A DNA stretch of 64,000 nucleotides, taken from NCBI GenBank assembly GCA_946402275.1, contig CAMIVY010000006.1:1-64000 (forward strand), given 5' to 3'. Both the position numbers and the translations under genes were made by a program. A model generated the notes under the pieces. It was given only the letters and a program-made list of their open reading frames with translations, searched no databases and was not told where the DNA came from. This stretch comes from an uncultured Prevotella sp. GTDB lineage: Bacteria > Bacteroidota > Bacteroidia > Bacteroidales > Bacteroidaceae. This document shows positions 25,392-33,237 of the stretch, in pieces; position 1 is the first letter of the stretch, and every line of letters starts with the position of its first letter.

Positions 25392-27227
25392 ATGACTATG
25401 AAACATTTCAGAACATTTTGGCTGCTGCTGACCTTGATGATGGTGGGCAGCTTCACGCTGACTTCGTGTGTGGACAACCAGGACAACCCCAGTGGTGGAG
25501 GAGGCGGAAGCGGCGACAAGGACAAGAAGTATGTGGAACGCCTGTACCCCGTTGTTGACCCGCAACAAAAATCTTTAGGAACGGTGCTGTTGCGCTTCTA
25601 CAACGACATGCCCAACGTGGCCTATATCAGCGTCAGCAGTTTCCAGGAGATGATGTATCCTGGCACCACCATTCAGGTGGCAAACTTTGGCGATGGCAAG
25701 TATGTGCTGACCAATCCATGTGGTACGGCTAAGGTGGACACCGAGAAAGACCTCTTCATGAGCAACGACTACGAGGCGTTTACCAACATGATGGGAATGG
25801 TGCAGCCAGGAATGCCTAACACCACCTACGACGCCCTGCCCATCATCCGTTGGAAGTCGCTGGACGCTTCACCCAAGCAGGTCGATGTGACGCTGGACTA
25901 TGGCAAATACGGCATTGACATCAGAGAGGATGGCGAGAACGTCTATTTCCCCTTTGCTACCATTGCTGACCTCTACACGGACGGCTATATGCACATGGCT
26001 GCTTTCAACGGACAGACGGTGATGACGGCTCCCAATGGTGCCTACTCTCTGGATGCAGGCTATCCTGAATTCTTCATTACACCCATTCTCCAAGAGAAGC
26101 GCACATCCGACATGGCTGAGTTCAGCTATAAGAACCTTTGCTTCACCATGACCAATTTCTTCGGATATCCTGGCCGTACACTATTGGAAAAGAGCATGAA
26201 GGAGAAAGGCATGGACCAGGCTCTGAAGGACTACGGACAGGCTGGCCAGATGACACGCGAACTGTTGCTGTCAACAGATATGTTCAACTACATCTCTGGT
26301 ACAGGCGCACTGAGTTTTCTGCTCGACGATGGAGGACACACCTATACGGACGTAACAGTAATCAGCGATATGAAAGGAAATCCTTCCTTTGTGGAAAATC
26401 TGAAATCCATCAGAACTACCCTGTTAACTGAATTCACGGGGTATTGTCCTGAATATCAACCCATTAAAGAAAGACGGAGCGCGAGAACAGAAATAAGAAA
26501 TCAACTGAGAACCAAGCGCGAAGAGAAGTTTGGCAAGGACGTACACTATGTAAAAGTAGGTAATACGGTCTATTGCCAGTTCGAAAGTTTCCTGTGCGAC
26601 GATTCCGGATGGCGTAAGTTCTACAAGGGCGAAGGCCCCAAACCCACCATTGAAGAGTATCCCAACGACTGGCTAGTCATCATCATCGATGCGTTGGATA
26701 AGGCAGAGAAAGACCCTGAGGTTAAAAACTTCATCGTCGATATATCGACAAATGGCGGAGGCTCGTCAGACGTGGTGGTATTCCTCTCCTCTCTGTTCTG
26801 CAACAGACCTGACATGTATTACGAAAATGTGCTGACAGGACAGAAGGTGAAGGTCAGCTATGAGGTAGATCGCAACCTGGACGGCAAATTTGACGAGAAG
26901 GACAAGGAGGTGAATATAAACCTGAACGTAGGTGTGATCATCAGCAACTACAGTTTCTCGTGTGCCAATATGCTTCCTGCTATGATGAAGGACTACGGCA
27001 TAGCCCTCATCGGACAGCAATCGGGAGGTGGCTCATGCAGTGTCCTGTTCAACCCGTCGGCTGAGGGCTTCGGCTACAGGTACTCCACCCACCGTGCCCG
27101 TCTCATCAACCTGAAAGGCGAGAACATCGACGAAGGCATCAAGCCCGACTATCAGTTAGAGAACCTGGACGAGTTCTTCGACATTGCCAAAGTGGGCAAG
27201 CTGATAGAGCAATTCTACGCCAAATAA
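25392..27227 (+). CDS. S41-family peptidase-like lipoprotein
   Basis: A 611-residue protein. The signal sequence ends in LTSC near residue 26 and is followed by a Gly/Ser/Asp-rich linker, so it is lipid-anchored. The N-terminal half is not recognised. The C-terminal third is an S41 (C-terminal processing peptidase/tricorn-type) domain with DISTNGGGSSD near residue 450 and SNYSFSCANM, where Ser523 is the likely nucleophile, then GQQSGGGSC. The general base Lys is not clearly placed. The start may be the ATG at 25392 or 25398. It follows the symporter gene by 28 bases and ends at a clear terminator, so it may belong to the aldolase-symporter operon. Confidence 0.82.
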   Translation: MTMKHFRTFWLLLTLMMVGSFTLTSCVDNQDNPSGGGGGSGDKDKKYVERLYPVVDPQQKSLGTVLLRFYNDMPNVAYISVSSFQEMMYPGTTIQVANFGDGKYVLTNPCGTAKVDTEKDLFMSNDYEAFTNMMGMVQPGMPNTTYDALPIIRWKSLDASPKQVDVTLDYGKYGIDIREDGENVYFPFATIADLYTDGYMHMAAFNGQTVMTAPNGAYSLDAGYPEFFITPILQEKRTSDMAEFSYKNLCFTMTNFFGYPGRTLLEKSMKEKGMDQALKDYGQAGQMTRELLLSTDMFNYISGTGALSFLLDDGGHTYTDVTVISDMKGNPSFVENLKSIRTTLLTEFTGYCPEYQPIKERRSARTEIRNQLRTKREEKFGKDVHYVKVGNTVYCQFESFLCDDSGWRKFYKGEGPKPTIEEYPNDWLVIIIDALDKAEKDPEVKNFIVDISTNGGGSSDVVVFLSSLFCNRPDMYYENVLTGQKVKVSYEVDRNLDGKFDEKDKEVNINLNVGVIISNYSFSCANMLPAMMKDYGIALIGQQSGGGSCSVLFNPSAEGFGYRYSTHRARLINLKGENIDEGIKPDYQLENLDEFFDIAKVGKLIEQFYAK

Positions 27228-27247
27228 GCGCGTTTACTTCTACATAC

Positions 27248-27279
27248 AAAGGGGCCAGGCTTCAAACCTGCCCCCTTTT
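27248..27279 (+). terminator. Terminator after the S41 peptidase gene
   Basis: Arms AAAGGGGCCAGG and CCTGCCCCCTTTT (one bulge) enclose a loop of about seven bases and end in T. The hairpin is symmetric enough to act in both directions. Confidence 0.85.
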
Positions 27280-27345
27280 ATCTATAAGCACCCTCCTAGC
27301 CTCGCCCGCAAATGCTTTCTGCCTTTCAAACGTCTCCCTATCCAT
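27262..27345 (-). CDS. Possible small ORF of 27 residues
   Basis: An ATG at 27345 opens a 27-codon frame beginning MDRETFERQKAFAGEARR and ending in RGQV. It has its own TATCTTTG box about 15 bases upstream, and its stop lies in the bidirectional terminator. The residue composition (alternating charged, helix-forming) looks protein-like, but there is no family evidence. It could be a remnant of a longer gene or a chance frame. Confidence 0.3.
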   Translation of the reverse strand: MDRETFERQKAFAGEARRVLIDKRGQV

Positions 27346-27359
27346 AGTTTTTACATTGG

Positions 27360-27367
27360 CAAAGATA
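27360..27367 (-). promoter_or_regulatory. Minus-strand -7 box facing the small ORF
   Basis: TATCTTTG on the minus strand, with no larger gene downstream in that direction other than the 27-codon frame. Confidence 0.5.
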
Positions 27368-27410
27368 CAACTTTTTCCACTATTTTATTCGCTCATTCAA
27401 AAATAATCTG

Positions 27411-27418
27411 TATTTTTG
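27411..27418 (+). promoter_or_regulatory. -7 box of the small membrane protein gene
   Basis: TATTTTTG matches TAnnTTTG, 23 bases before the ATG at 27441. Confidence 0.6.
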
Positions 27419-27440
27419 CAGGCAGAAATGCAGTTAGGAT

Positions 27441-28037
27441 ATGACGAAAAACATCATGAAAGTGTTTGAATCTACAACAATACATCTTAAGCGCCCTATG
27501 TTGATAATTGCCATCATAGATTCGGTGTTTCTCATTCTAATGTATTTTTCTTCGCCCAGTCACCAAGACGGACTTACCACATTATTTTTTTCTTTCCTAA
27601 TCGCATTCATAAACCTTGTTATTAGCATTGTTCTGTTCTTTTTGAATAAAGAACGTTGGAGTATCGTGTTCTTCATCAATTCGTTTCTGATGTTCTTCGC
27701 TGTCAACTTCGCCGCTTGCCAATCTTCGTGTATCCACTGGAAAAGTGAACATATAGACTATGCATTCGAAGCAAACGATAGCTCTATTTCGCTGACAATC
27801 AATAAGAACGACTCGACATTCGGTATGTATTATAAGGGTGAACACTATACTCAAACGTATTGTTGGGGCGTATATAGAAAGGAGTCACATAATGTCTATA
27901 TCTTGGATGTGGACACCACCCATTATTATAGGGCAGTACCCATTAACCGATTTGTCATAAAGAATGGTTATATCGAAGGGTATGGAAATAGGGAACTGCT
28001 TCTCAAGTCCCGAATAAGAAAAAGAATAATGTGGTGA
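27441..28037 (+). CDS. Hypothetical membrane protein with C-terminal soluble domain
   Basis: A 198-residue protein that I do not recognise. Three hydrophobic segments occupy residues about 20-37, 48-69 and 72-94. A soluble domain rich in Tyr, His and Asn follows (about 100-198), probably outside the membrane and beta-rich. The gene is more AT-rich than its neighbours, which could mean recent acquisition. It has its own promoter and is convergent with the next gene (13 bases apart). No function can be assigned. Confidence 0.7.
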   Translation: MTKNIMKVFESTTIHLKRPMLIIAIIDSVFLILMYFSSPSHQDGLTTLFFSFLIAFINLVISIVLFFLNKERWSIVFFINSFLMFFAVNFAACQSSCIHWKSEHIDYAFEANDSSISLTINKNDSTFGMYYKGEHYTQTYCWGVYRKESHNVYILDVDTTHYYRAVPINRFVIKNGYIEGYGNRELLLKSRIRKRIMW

Positions 28038-28050
28038 CTTTCACTTTTCA

Positions 28051-28734
28051 TCACTTCCTGACAATGACCGCACCTGGATATTTCGAGGTGTCAAACATGA
28101 AGACATTGTCGCTGACACCGTATTTCACACGCGTCACCGTCATCGTAATCTTGGCTATGCCCTCTTTCGTAACAATCTCACGGATGAGCATTTTTTCGTG
28201 GTCCACCTTCACCGTCACTTTCTTGGGGTCGTCCTTGTCCTTAGGCTTGGTGAAGGTTATAACGGTGTAGCGGCCATCCTTCTTGACGGTGGCTTTCTGG
28301 TAGTCCTCAGCCAAGCCAAAATCTATATCTGCCTGACGTTTCGATGGTGCCTTGGTGGTCTTGGTGATGGTCAGTGTGTCCTTATATTCCTTACCCTTTT
28401 TTTTGAATTTCTCGGCCAGTTCTACGTGTTTGAACTCCCAAACCTGCTCGCCGTCGAAACCTGACTCCGACCTGATATCATTGCCCAGCTTCTTCATAGA
28501 AGTCTTCATGAGCAACTTCGAGCCTTTCGTCATCACCGTGAAATTCATGTCGACCGACATCAGCGTCACGCTCATGTGAATTTTCATGTCCATCTCTATA
28601 CCAGAAGCATGCGTCATGTTGTCCTTACACTTGCGCATCATGTCAGTAACCTCGGCAGGTATCTGAGCCTGCACGCTCAACAGACTGCAGAGTAAAAGGA
28701 TGGCTGTCAGCATCCATCGTGTATTCATTTTCAT
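28051..28734 (-). CDS. Exported LolA-like hypothetical protein
   Basis: A 227-residue protein with signal peptide MKMNTRWMLTAILLLCSLLSVQAQ. The mature part looks like an all-beta, LolA/LppX-type lipoprotein-carrier fold: repeated amphipathic strands with many Met and Lys, such as MKIHMSVTLMSVDMNFTVM, and the closing VRYG-like stretch VKYGVSDNVFMFD. The fold assignment is by pattern only. The start is placed at 28734 (or 28728), because an earlier in-frame ATG at 28770 lies upstream of the TATATTTG -7 box at 28765-28758. It is a monocistronic gene, divergent from fucI. Confidence 0.7.
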   Translation of the reverse strand: MKMNTRWMLTAILLLCSLLSVQAQIPAEVTDMMRKCKDNMTHASGIEMDMKIHMSVTLMSVDMNFTVMTKGSKLLMKTSMKKLGNDIRSESGFDGEQVWEFKHVELAEKFKKKGKEYKDTLTITKTTKAPSKRQADIDFGLAEDYQKATVKKDGRYTVITFTKPKDKDDPKKVTVKVDHEKMLIREIVTKEGIAKITMTVTRVKYGVSDNVFMFDTSKYPGAVIVRK

Positions 28735-28757
28735 TGTCTTCGTACGTTTTGCCGCTG

Positions 28758-28765
28758 CAAATATA
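28758..28765 (-). promoter_or_regulatory. -7 box of the LolA-like gene
   Basis: TATATTTG on the minus strand, about 24 bases before the ATG. It decides the start codon. Confidence 0.65.
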
Positions 28766-28899
28766 CGCATTATTTTTCATAATTTACGCTAAGATTTACT
28801 AAAAAATTGCGAACAGCGACGGAAATGACACTGATGACAACGGGGCTATTTGTGCGTCTATAGAAAGTAGAAACTTAACAACTAAAATATACTGAGACA

Positions 28900-30723
28900 A
28901 TGAAACAGAACTATCCAAAGATTGGTATCCGCCCCACGATTGATGGTCGTCAGGGTGGCATCCGCGAGGGCCTTGAAGAGAAAACTATGAATTTAGCCAA
29001 GGCAGTTAAAAGTCTGATTGAGAGTAATTTAAAGAATGGTGATGGCTCAAAGGTTGAGTGCGTCATCAGCGACACGACGATTGGACGTGTGGGTGAGAGT
29101 GCCGCCTGTGCCGAGAAGTTCGAGCGCGAGGGTGTTGGCTCTACCATCACCGTTACGTCGTGCTGGTGCTACGGCTCGGAGACGATGGACATGAACCCCA
29201 CCTATCCGAAGGCCGTCTGGGGCTTCAACGGAACGGAGCGCCCAGGTGCCGTCTATCTGGCTGCTGTTCTTGCAGCACACGCCCAGAAGGGTCTGCCCGC
29301 CTACGGCATCTATGGTCACGACGTGCAGGACTTGGACGACAACACCATTCCTGAGGACGTAGCCGAGAAGATTCTGCGCTTTGCACGTGCTGCCCAGGCT
29401 GTAGCAACCATGCGTGGCAAGAGCTATCTGTCGTTGGGCAACACCTGTATGGGTATCGCCGGAAGTATCGTGAATGCCGACTTCCTACAGCAATATCTGG
29501 GCATGCGCACGGAGTATGTATCGCTGGTGGAGATACTCCGCCGCGTCGATTTCGGCATCTACGACAAGCAGGAGTTCGAGAAGGCTATGCAATGGATAGA
29601 GAAATACTGCAAACCCAACGAGGGCCACGACTATAACGAGGACCGTCCGCTGTTCCCTGGCGTGCCTATGACCACCTTCAACGGCAAGGGCAAGGGCAAG
29701 AACCGTCAGGAGAAGGACGAGGACTGGGAGTTCACCGTGAAGTGCATGATGATTATCCGCGACCTGATGCAGGGTAGCGAAAAGCTGTTGGAGATGGGCT
29801 ACAAGGAAGAGGCCATCGGACACAACGCCATTGCTGCCGGTGTACAGGGTCAGCGTCAGTGGACGGACTACAAGCCTAACTTCGACTTCCCTGAGTCGAT
29901 GATGTGTACCTCGTTCGACTGGAACGGTCCGCGTGAGGCCTACACGCTGGCTACGGAGAACGACTTCCTGAACGGTATGTCGATGCTGTTCGGACACCTG
30001 TTGACGAACAAGGGTGTGATGTTCTCAGACATCCGCACCTACTGGAGTCCGGAGGCTGTCGAGCGCGTGGCAGGCAAGAAGCCAGAAGGACAGGCTGCAG
30101 GCGGTTTCATCCACCTGATCAATAGCGGTGCTACGACATTGGATGCCACAGGTGCTATGACGGACAAGGACGGCAAGCCTACCATCAAGAACTTCTGGGA
30201 GATGAAGCAAGAGGACGTAGAGGCTTGTCTGAAGGCTACCTCATGGATGCCTGCCGACCGCGACTACTTCCGTGGTGGTGGCTATTCGAGCCACTTCGTC
30301 ACCAAGGGCGGTATGCCGATGACCATGCTTCGCCTGAACCTCGTACAGGGACTGGGTCCTGTGCTGCAACTGGCTGAGGGATGGACCGTAGAGCTCGACC
30401 CCAAGACGCACGACATACTGGACAAGCGTACCGATCCCACATGGCCTACCACATGGTTTGCCCCACGTCTGGATCCCACGAAGGATGCCTTCAAGGACGT
30501 CTATTCCGTCATGAACAACTGGGGAGCCAACCACGGAGCCATCTGCTACGGACACGTAGGTGCCGACCTCATCACGCTGTGTGCTATGTTGCGCATTCCT
30601 GTTTGTATGCATAACATTGCTGATAAGGACATCTTCCGTCCTTCGTGCTGGAATGCCTTCGGAATGGACAAGGAGGGTGCCGACTATCGTGCCTGCGCCA
30701 ACTTTGGACCGATATACAAATAA
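28900..30723 (+). CDS. fucI: L-fucose isomerase
   Basis: A 607-residue cytosolic, manganese-dependent ketol isomerase converting L-fucose to L-fuculose; the family also accepts D-arabinose. It begins [15 protein letters not shown], the hallmark of FucI, and has the N1, N2 and C-terminal domains in full length (usual length about 590-600). [10 protein letters not shown] lies near residue 190, the metal-site glutamate regions follow, and GHVGADLI lies near the C-terminus. An alpha/beta-hydrolase gene follows after 8 bases. Fucose could come from the GH95 enzyme encoded further right, but fuculokinase and aldolase genes are not in the window. Confidence 0.96.
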   Translation: MKQNYPKIGIRPTIDGRQGGIREGLEEKTMNLAKAVKSLIESNLKNGDGSKVECVISDTTIGRVGESAACAEKFEREGVGSTITVTSCWCYGSETMDMNPTYPKAVWGFNGTERPGAVYLAAVLAAHAQKGLPAYGIYGHDVQDLDDNTIPEDVAEKILRFARAAQAVATMRGKSYLSLGNTCMGIAGSIVNADFLQQYLGMRTEYVSLVEILRRVDFGIYDKQEFEKAMQWIEKYCKPNEGHDYNEDRPLFPGVPMTTFNGKGKGKNRQEKDEDWEFTVKCMMIIRDLMQGSEKLLEMGYKEEAIGHNAIAAGVQGQRQWTDYKPNFDFPESMMCTSFDWNGPREAYTLATENDFLNGMSMLFGHLLTNKGVMFSDIRTYWSPEAVERVAGKKPEGQAAGGFIHLINSGATTLDATGAMTDKDGKPTIKNFWEMKQEDVEACLKATSWMPADRDYFRGGGYSSHFVTKGGMPMTMLRLNLVQGLGPVLQLAEGWTVELDPKTHDILDKRTDPTWPTTWFAPRLDPTKDAFKDVYSVMNNWGANHGAICYGHVGADLITLCAMLRIPVCMHNIADKDIFRPSCWNAFGMDKEGADYRACANFGPIYK

Positions 30724-30731
30724 AGTGAGAA

Positions 30732-32051
30732 ATGAAGAAATTGCTATGTTTACTCATGCTGACTGCCACCACAACAGTCGGCATGAGTCAAAAATACGAG
30801 ACGCGTTTCGAGCGTAGTGTGACGGACTTGATGAACGACGTCAGCAAGCGCTTTGGCGTGAAGTTCAAGTTCGACAAGAACGTGGACACCATAGGCAAGA
30901 AGATGCCCTATGCCGACTTCCGTGTGCGCCCCTACTCGCTTGAAATGACACTCGACAACATCTGCAAATACTACGACTGGAACTGGTGGAAGCAGAGTGG
31001 CAACACATATAAAATCAAGCTCTACGAATATCCGCGTCGCCATGAGGCAGAGGGTAAGATGATGCTTGACTGGCTCTCATCCTTATATAATAATAAGGAG
31101 CAATGGGAGGCTCGTCGTGACACCCTGCGCCGTGAGGTGCGCCAACGTCTGGAACTGGACAAGTTCCTTGACTCGTGCGTGGTGACAAAGGACAAGAAAG
31201 GCAATCTGGTGCGCCCCGTCATCCTCTCTAAAATCCGCAAACACGACGGCTACACCACACAGAACATCTGCATCGAGCTGACTCCCGGTCAACACCTCTT
31301 TGGCACCATCTATGCTTCCTTGAAGAAGGGCAAGCACGCCCTCATAGTCTGTCCCGACGGACACTGGCCTTATCGGTATCGCAAGGACGAGCAGCAGCGA
31401 CTGGGCACCCTCGCTCGCATGGGTGCCGTCTGCGTAGATTTCGACCTGTATGGTTGGGGAGAGAGTGAGAAAGAAGTAGGCGACCATCATAGCAGTCGGG
31501 CCCACGTCTATCAGGCAGCCTGTGGCTACATTCTCCTCGACTGGATGCTCAAGAACCGCAAGGACATCGACACGGAGCGTGTGGGTGTGATGGGCGGCTC
31601 CGGTGGCGGTACGCATACCGTACTCCTCTCTTTGTTGGACGAGCGCGTCACAGCCTCAGCACCTGTGGTTCATCTGGCCTCCCACTTCGATGGTGGCTGT
31701 CCTTGCGAGAGCGGAATGCCCGTCCAACTGTCAGCGGGTGGTACCTGCGAACCTGAGTTGGCTGCTGTGGTAGCTCCCAAGCCCATGCTCGTCGTGAGCG
31801 ACGGAGGCGACTGGACATCAAGCGTTCCCACGTTGGAGTTTCCCTATCTGCAACGCATCTACAGTTTCTACGGAGCCCAGGACAAGGTGCGCAATGTCCA
31901 CCTGCCCAACGAGCGCCACGACTTCCACGAAAACAAGCGCAAGGCCGTCTATGACTTCTTCATCGACGTCTTCAGTCTGGACCGCTCGATGCTCGATGAA
32001 AGCAAGATAGAAATTGAATCGGAAGAAACGCTGAAATCGCTGTATAAGTAA
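30732..32051 (+). CDS. Secreted alpha/beta-hydrolase with N-terminal STN-like domain
   Basis: A 439-residue exported protein with a signal peptide to about residue 19. Residues about 25-100 resemble the STN (secretin/TonB short N-terminal) fold: FERSVTDLMNDVSKRFGV, then a strand, then LEMTLDNICKYYD. The rest is an alpha/beta-hydrolase of the acetyl-xylan-esterase/dienelactone-hydrolase group with nucleophile Ser290 in GGSGGGT and a late catalytic His in NERHDFHENK. A carbohydrate-esterase role is plausible. The combination with an STN-like domain is unusual, as STN normally feeds a TonB receptor or secretin. It is cotranscribed with fucI (8-base gap) and followed by a strong terminator. Confidence 0.78.
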   Translation: MKKLLCLLMLTATTTVGMSQKYETRFERSVTDLMNDVSKRFGVKFKFDKNVDTIGKKMPYADFRVRPYSLEMTLDNICKYYDWNWWKQSGNTYKIKLYEYPRRHEAEGKMMLDWLSSLYNNKEQWEARRDTLRREVRQRLELDKFLDSCVVTKDKKGNLVRPVILSKIRKHDGYTTQNICIELTPGQHLFGTIYASLKKGKHALIVCPDGHWPYRYRKDEQQRLGTLARMGAVCVDFDLYGWGESEKEVGDHHSSRAHVYQAACGYILLDWMLKNRKDIDTERVGVMGGSGGGTHTVLLSLLDERVTASAPVVHLASHFDGGCPCESGMPVQLSAGGTCEPELAAVVAPKPMLVVSDGGDWTSSVPTLEFPYLQRIYSFYGAQDKVRNVHLPNERHDFHENKRKAVYDFFIDVFSLDRSMLDESKIEIESEETLKSLYK

Positions 32052-32057
32052 CCAACC

Positions 32058-32090
32058 ATCCCCTCCCAAGTTCGAGAGGGGATTTTTTCT
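32058..32090 (+). terminator. Terminator of the fucI-hydrolase unit
   Basis: Perfect 8-bp arms ATCCCCTC and GAGGGGAT with a ten-base loop, followed by six T. Confidence 0.92.
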
Positions 32091-32128
32091 ACTTAACATC
32101 TTACTGTCTCATGCGTATATAAGGCAGA

Positions 32129-32629
32129 ATGACCCAACAAGAGTTTGAACATATTGCCCAGCAGCTACGTCCAAAGCTACTCAATATAGGACGGCAGTTC
32201 TTCAATGACGGTGATTATGCGGAGGACATAGCCCAAGAGACGCTGATGAGACTTTGGCTATTACGCGAACGCATTGAACAACAGATTGGGATTGAGCCAT
32301 TAGCCATACGCATGGCTAAGAATCTCTGCATCAGCGAATTGCGTAAGCAACAAGTCAGGATGGCAGATAGCGGACTACAGGAACAGATGGCAGATGAGTC
32401 CATCAGTCGAAAGATGGAAGCAAACGAAGTCATAGCGCAATTACGATTAGCTCTTCTACAACTGACACCTGCCGAGCAACGCCTGTTTCGCATGCGACAC
32501 GAACTGGAGATGGACATTGCTGAAATAAGTTCCGTTACTGGCATAAGCCCACGCTCCGTCAGCGCAATGCTTAGTACAGCAAAACGGAAACTATTTGTAG
32601 TTCTTAACCAGAAAGGAGAATTAAGATGA
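32129..32629 (+). CDS. ECF-family RNA polymerase sigma factor
   Basis: A 166-residue sigma-70-family factor. Region 2 is at about residues 15-80 (DYAEDIAQETLMRLW is the core-binding and -10 recognition part) and region 4 at about 105-160 (LTPAEQRLFRMRHELEMDIAEI, then the helix-turn-helix GISPRSVSAML). Length and layout are those of extracytoplasmic-function factors. The next gene overlaps by ATGA and encodes a membrane protein that probably restrains it. The two envelope genes downstream are likely targets or partners. Confidence 0.9.
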   Translation: MTQQEFEHIAQQLRPKLLNIGRQFFNDGDYAEDIAQETLMRLWLLRERIEQQIGIEPLAIRMAKNLCISELRKQQVRMADSGLQEQMADESISRKMEANEVIAQLRLALLQLTPAEQRLFRMRHELEMDIAEISSVTGISPRSVSAMLSTAKRKLFVVLNQKGELR

Positions 32630-33237
32630 AAAAAGAATTGATTGACAAACTATTGAACGAGCAGACGACACCCGAGGAGGAGCACCTGATAGCTCAGGAA
32701 CTTCGACAAGAGGAAGATATAGAGCGTTGGCTCATAGAGGACGAGACGGCAGCGTACGACAGTATTGTAGCCAAGCGAAAAGCCAAGCGCCGCTATCTGC
32801 GTTGGGCGATAGCTGCTGTAATAGTAGCCCTTGTGATAAGTGGCGCTACTATTCTTTGGCCCCAACAGGCTTCCGAAACTCAGGTAGCAAAAACGACGAA
32901 CGCTATCCTTAACGATAAGCCAAACGATACTACTAAGCAACAGCCTTTGTTGTCCTCAACAGAAATCCAACAGGCTGTTCCCCAAAAAGCCAAAGTGAAA
33001 GCCGTTAAACGCCGTCAAACATCCGTCACAGACAGTTTGAATTATTATATCGCACGACTGGAGAAAGAATTGGAGAACGTCAACGAAAGCACTTATACCA
33101 CCAAAGCTGATGAAGTGCTCCGTGCTGATGCCCGCCTGCAAAAGCTGGTTCAGCGCATTATGATTGGTGAACTGACGAAAGACAATGTGCCTGCAGAGGC
33201 ATTGAATACGAACAAAACGATGGAGGAACAGCCATGA
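32626..33237 (+). CDS. Anti-sigma-like single-pass membrane protein
   Basis: A 203-residue protein. Residues 1-55 are acidic and Glu-rich (cytosolic side, would bind sigma), residues about 58-79 form one hydrophobic helix, and the rest lies in the periplasm. The periplasmic end has DSLNYYIARLEKEL, an 18-residue gap, then ADARLQKLVQRI. The same pattern occurs in the product at 47949, next to the other sigma gene. It has no recognised zinc motif of the classic anti-sigma domain. Overlap with the sigma gene (ATGA) and with the next gene (33234-33237) supports one regulatory operon. The role is inferred from position. Confidence 0.75.
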   Translation: MKKELIDKLLNEQTTPEEEHLIAQELRQEEDIERWLIEDETAAYDSIVAKRKAKRRYLRWAIAAVIVALVISGATILWPQQASETQVAKTTNAILNDKPNDTTKQQPLLSSTEIQQAVPQKAKVKAVKRRQTSVTDSLNYYIARLEKELENVNESTYTTKADEVLRADARLQKLVQRIMIGELTKDNVPAEALNTNKTMEEQP

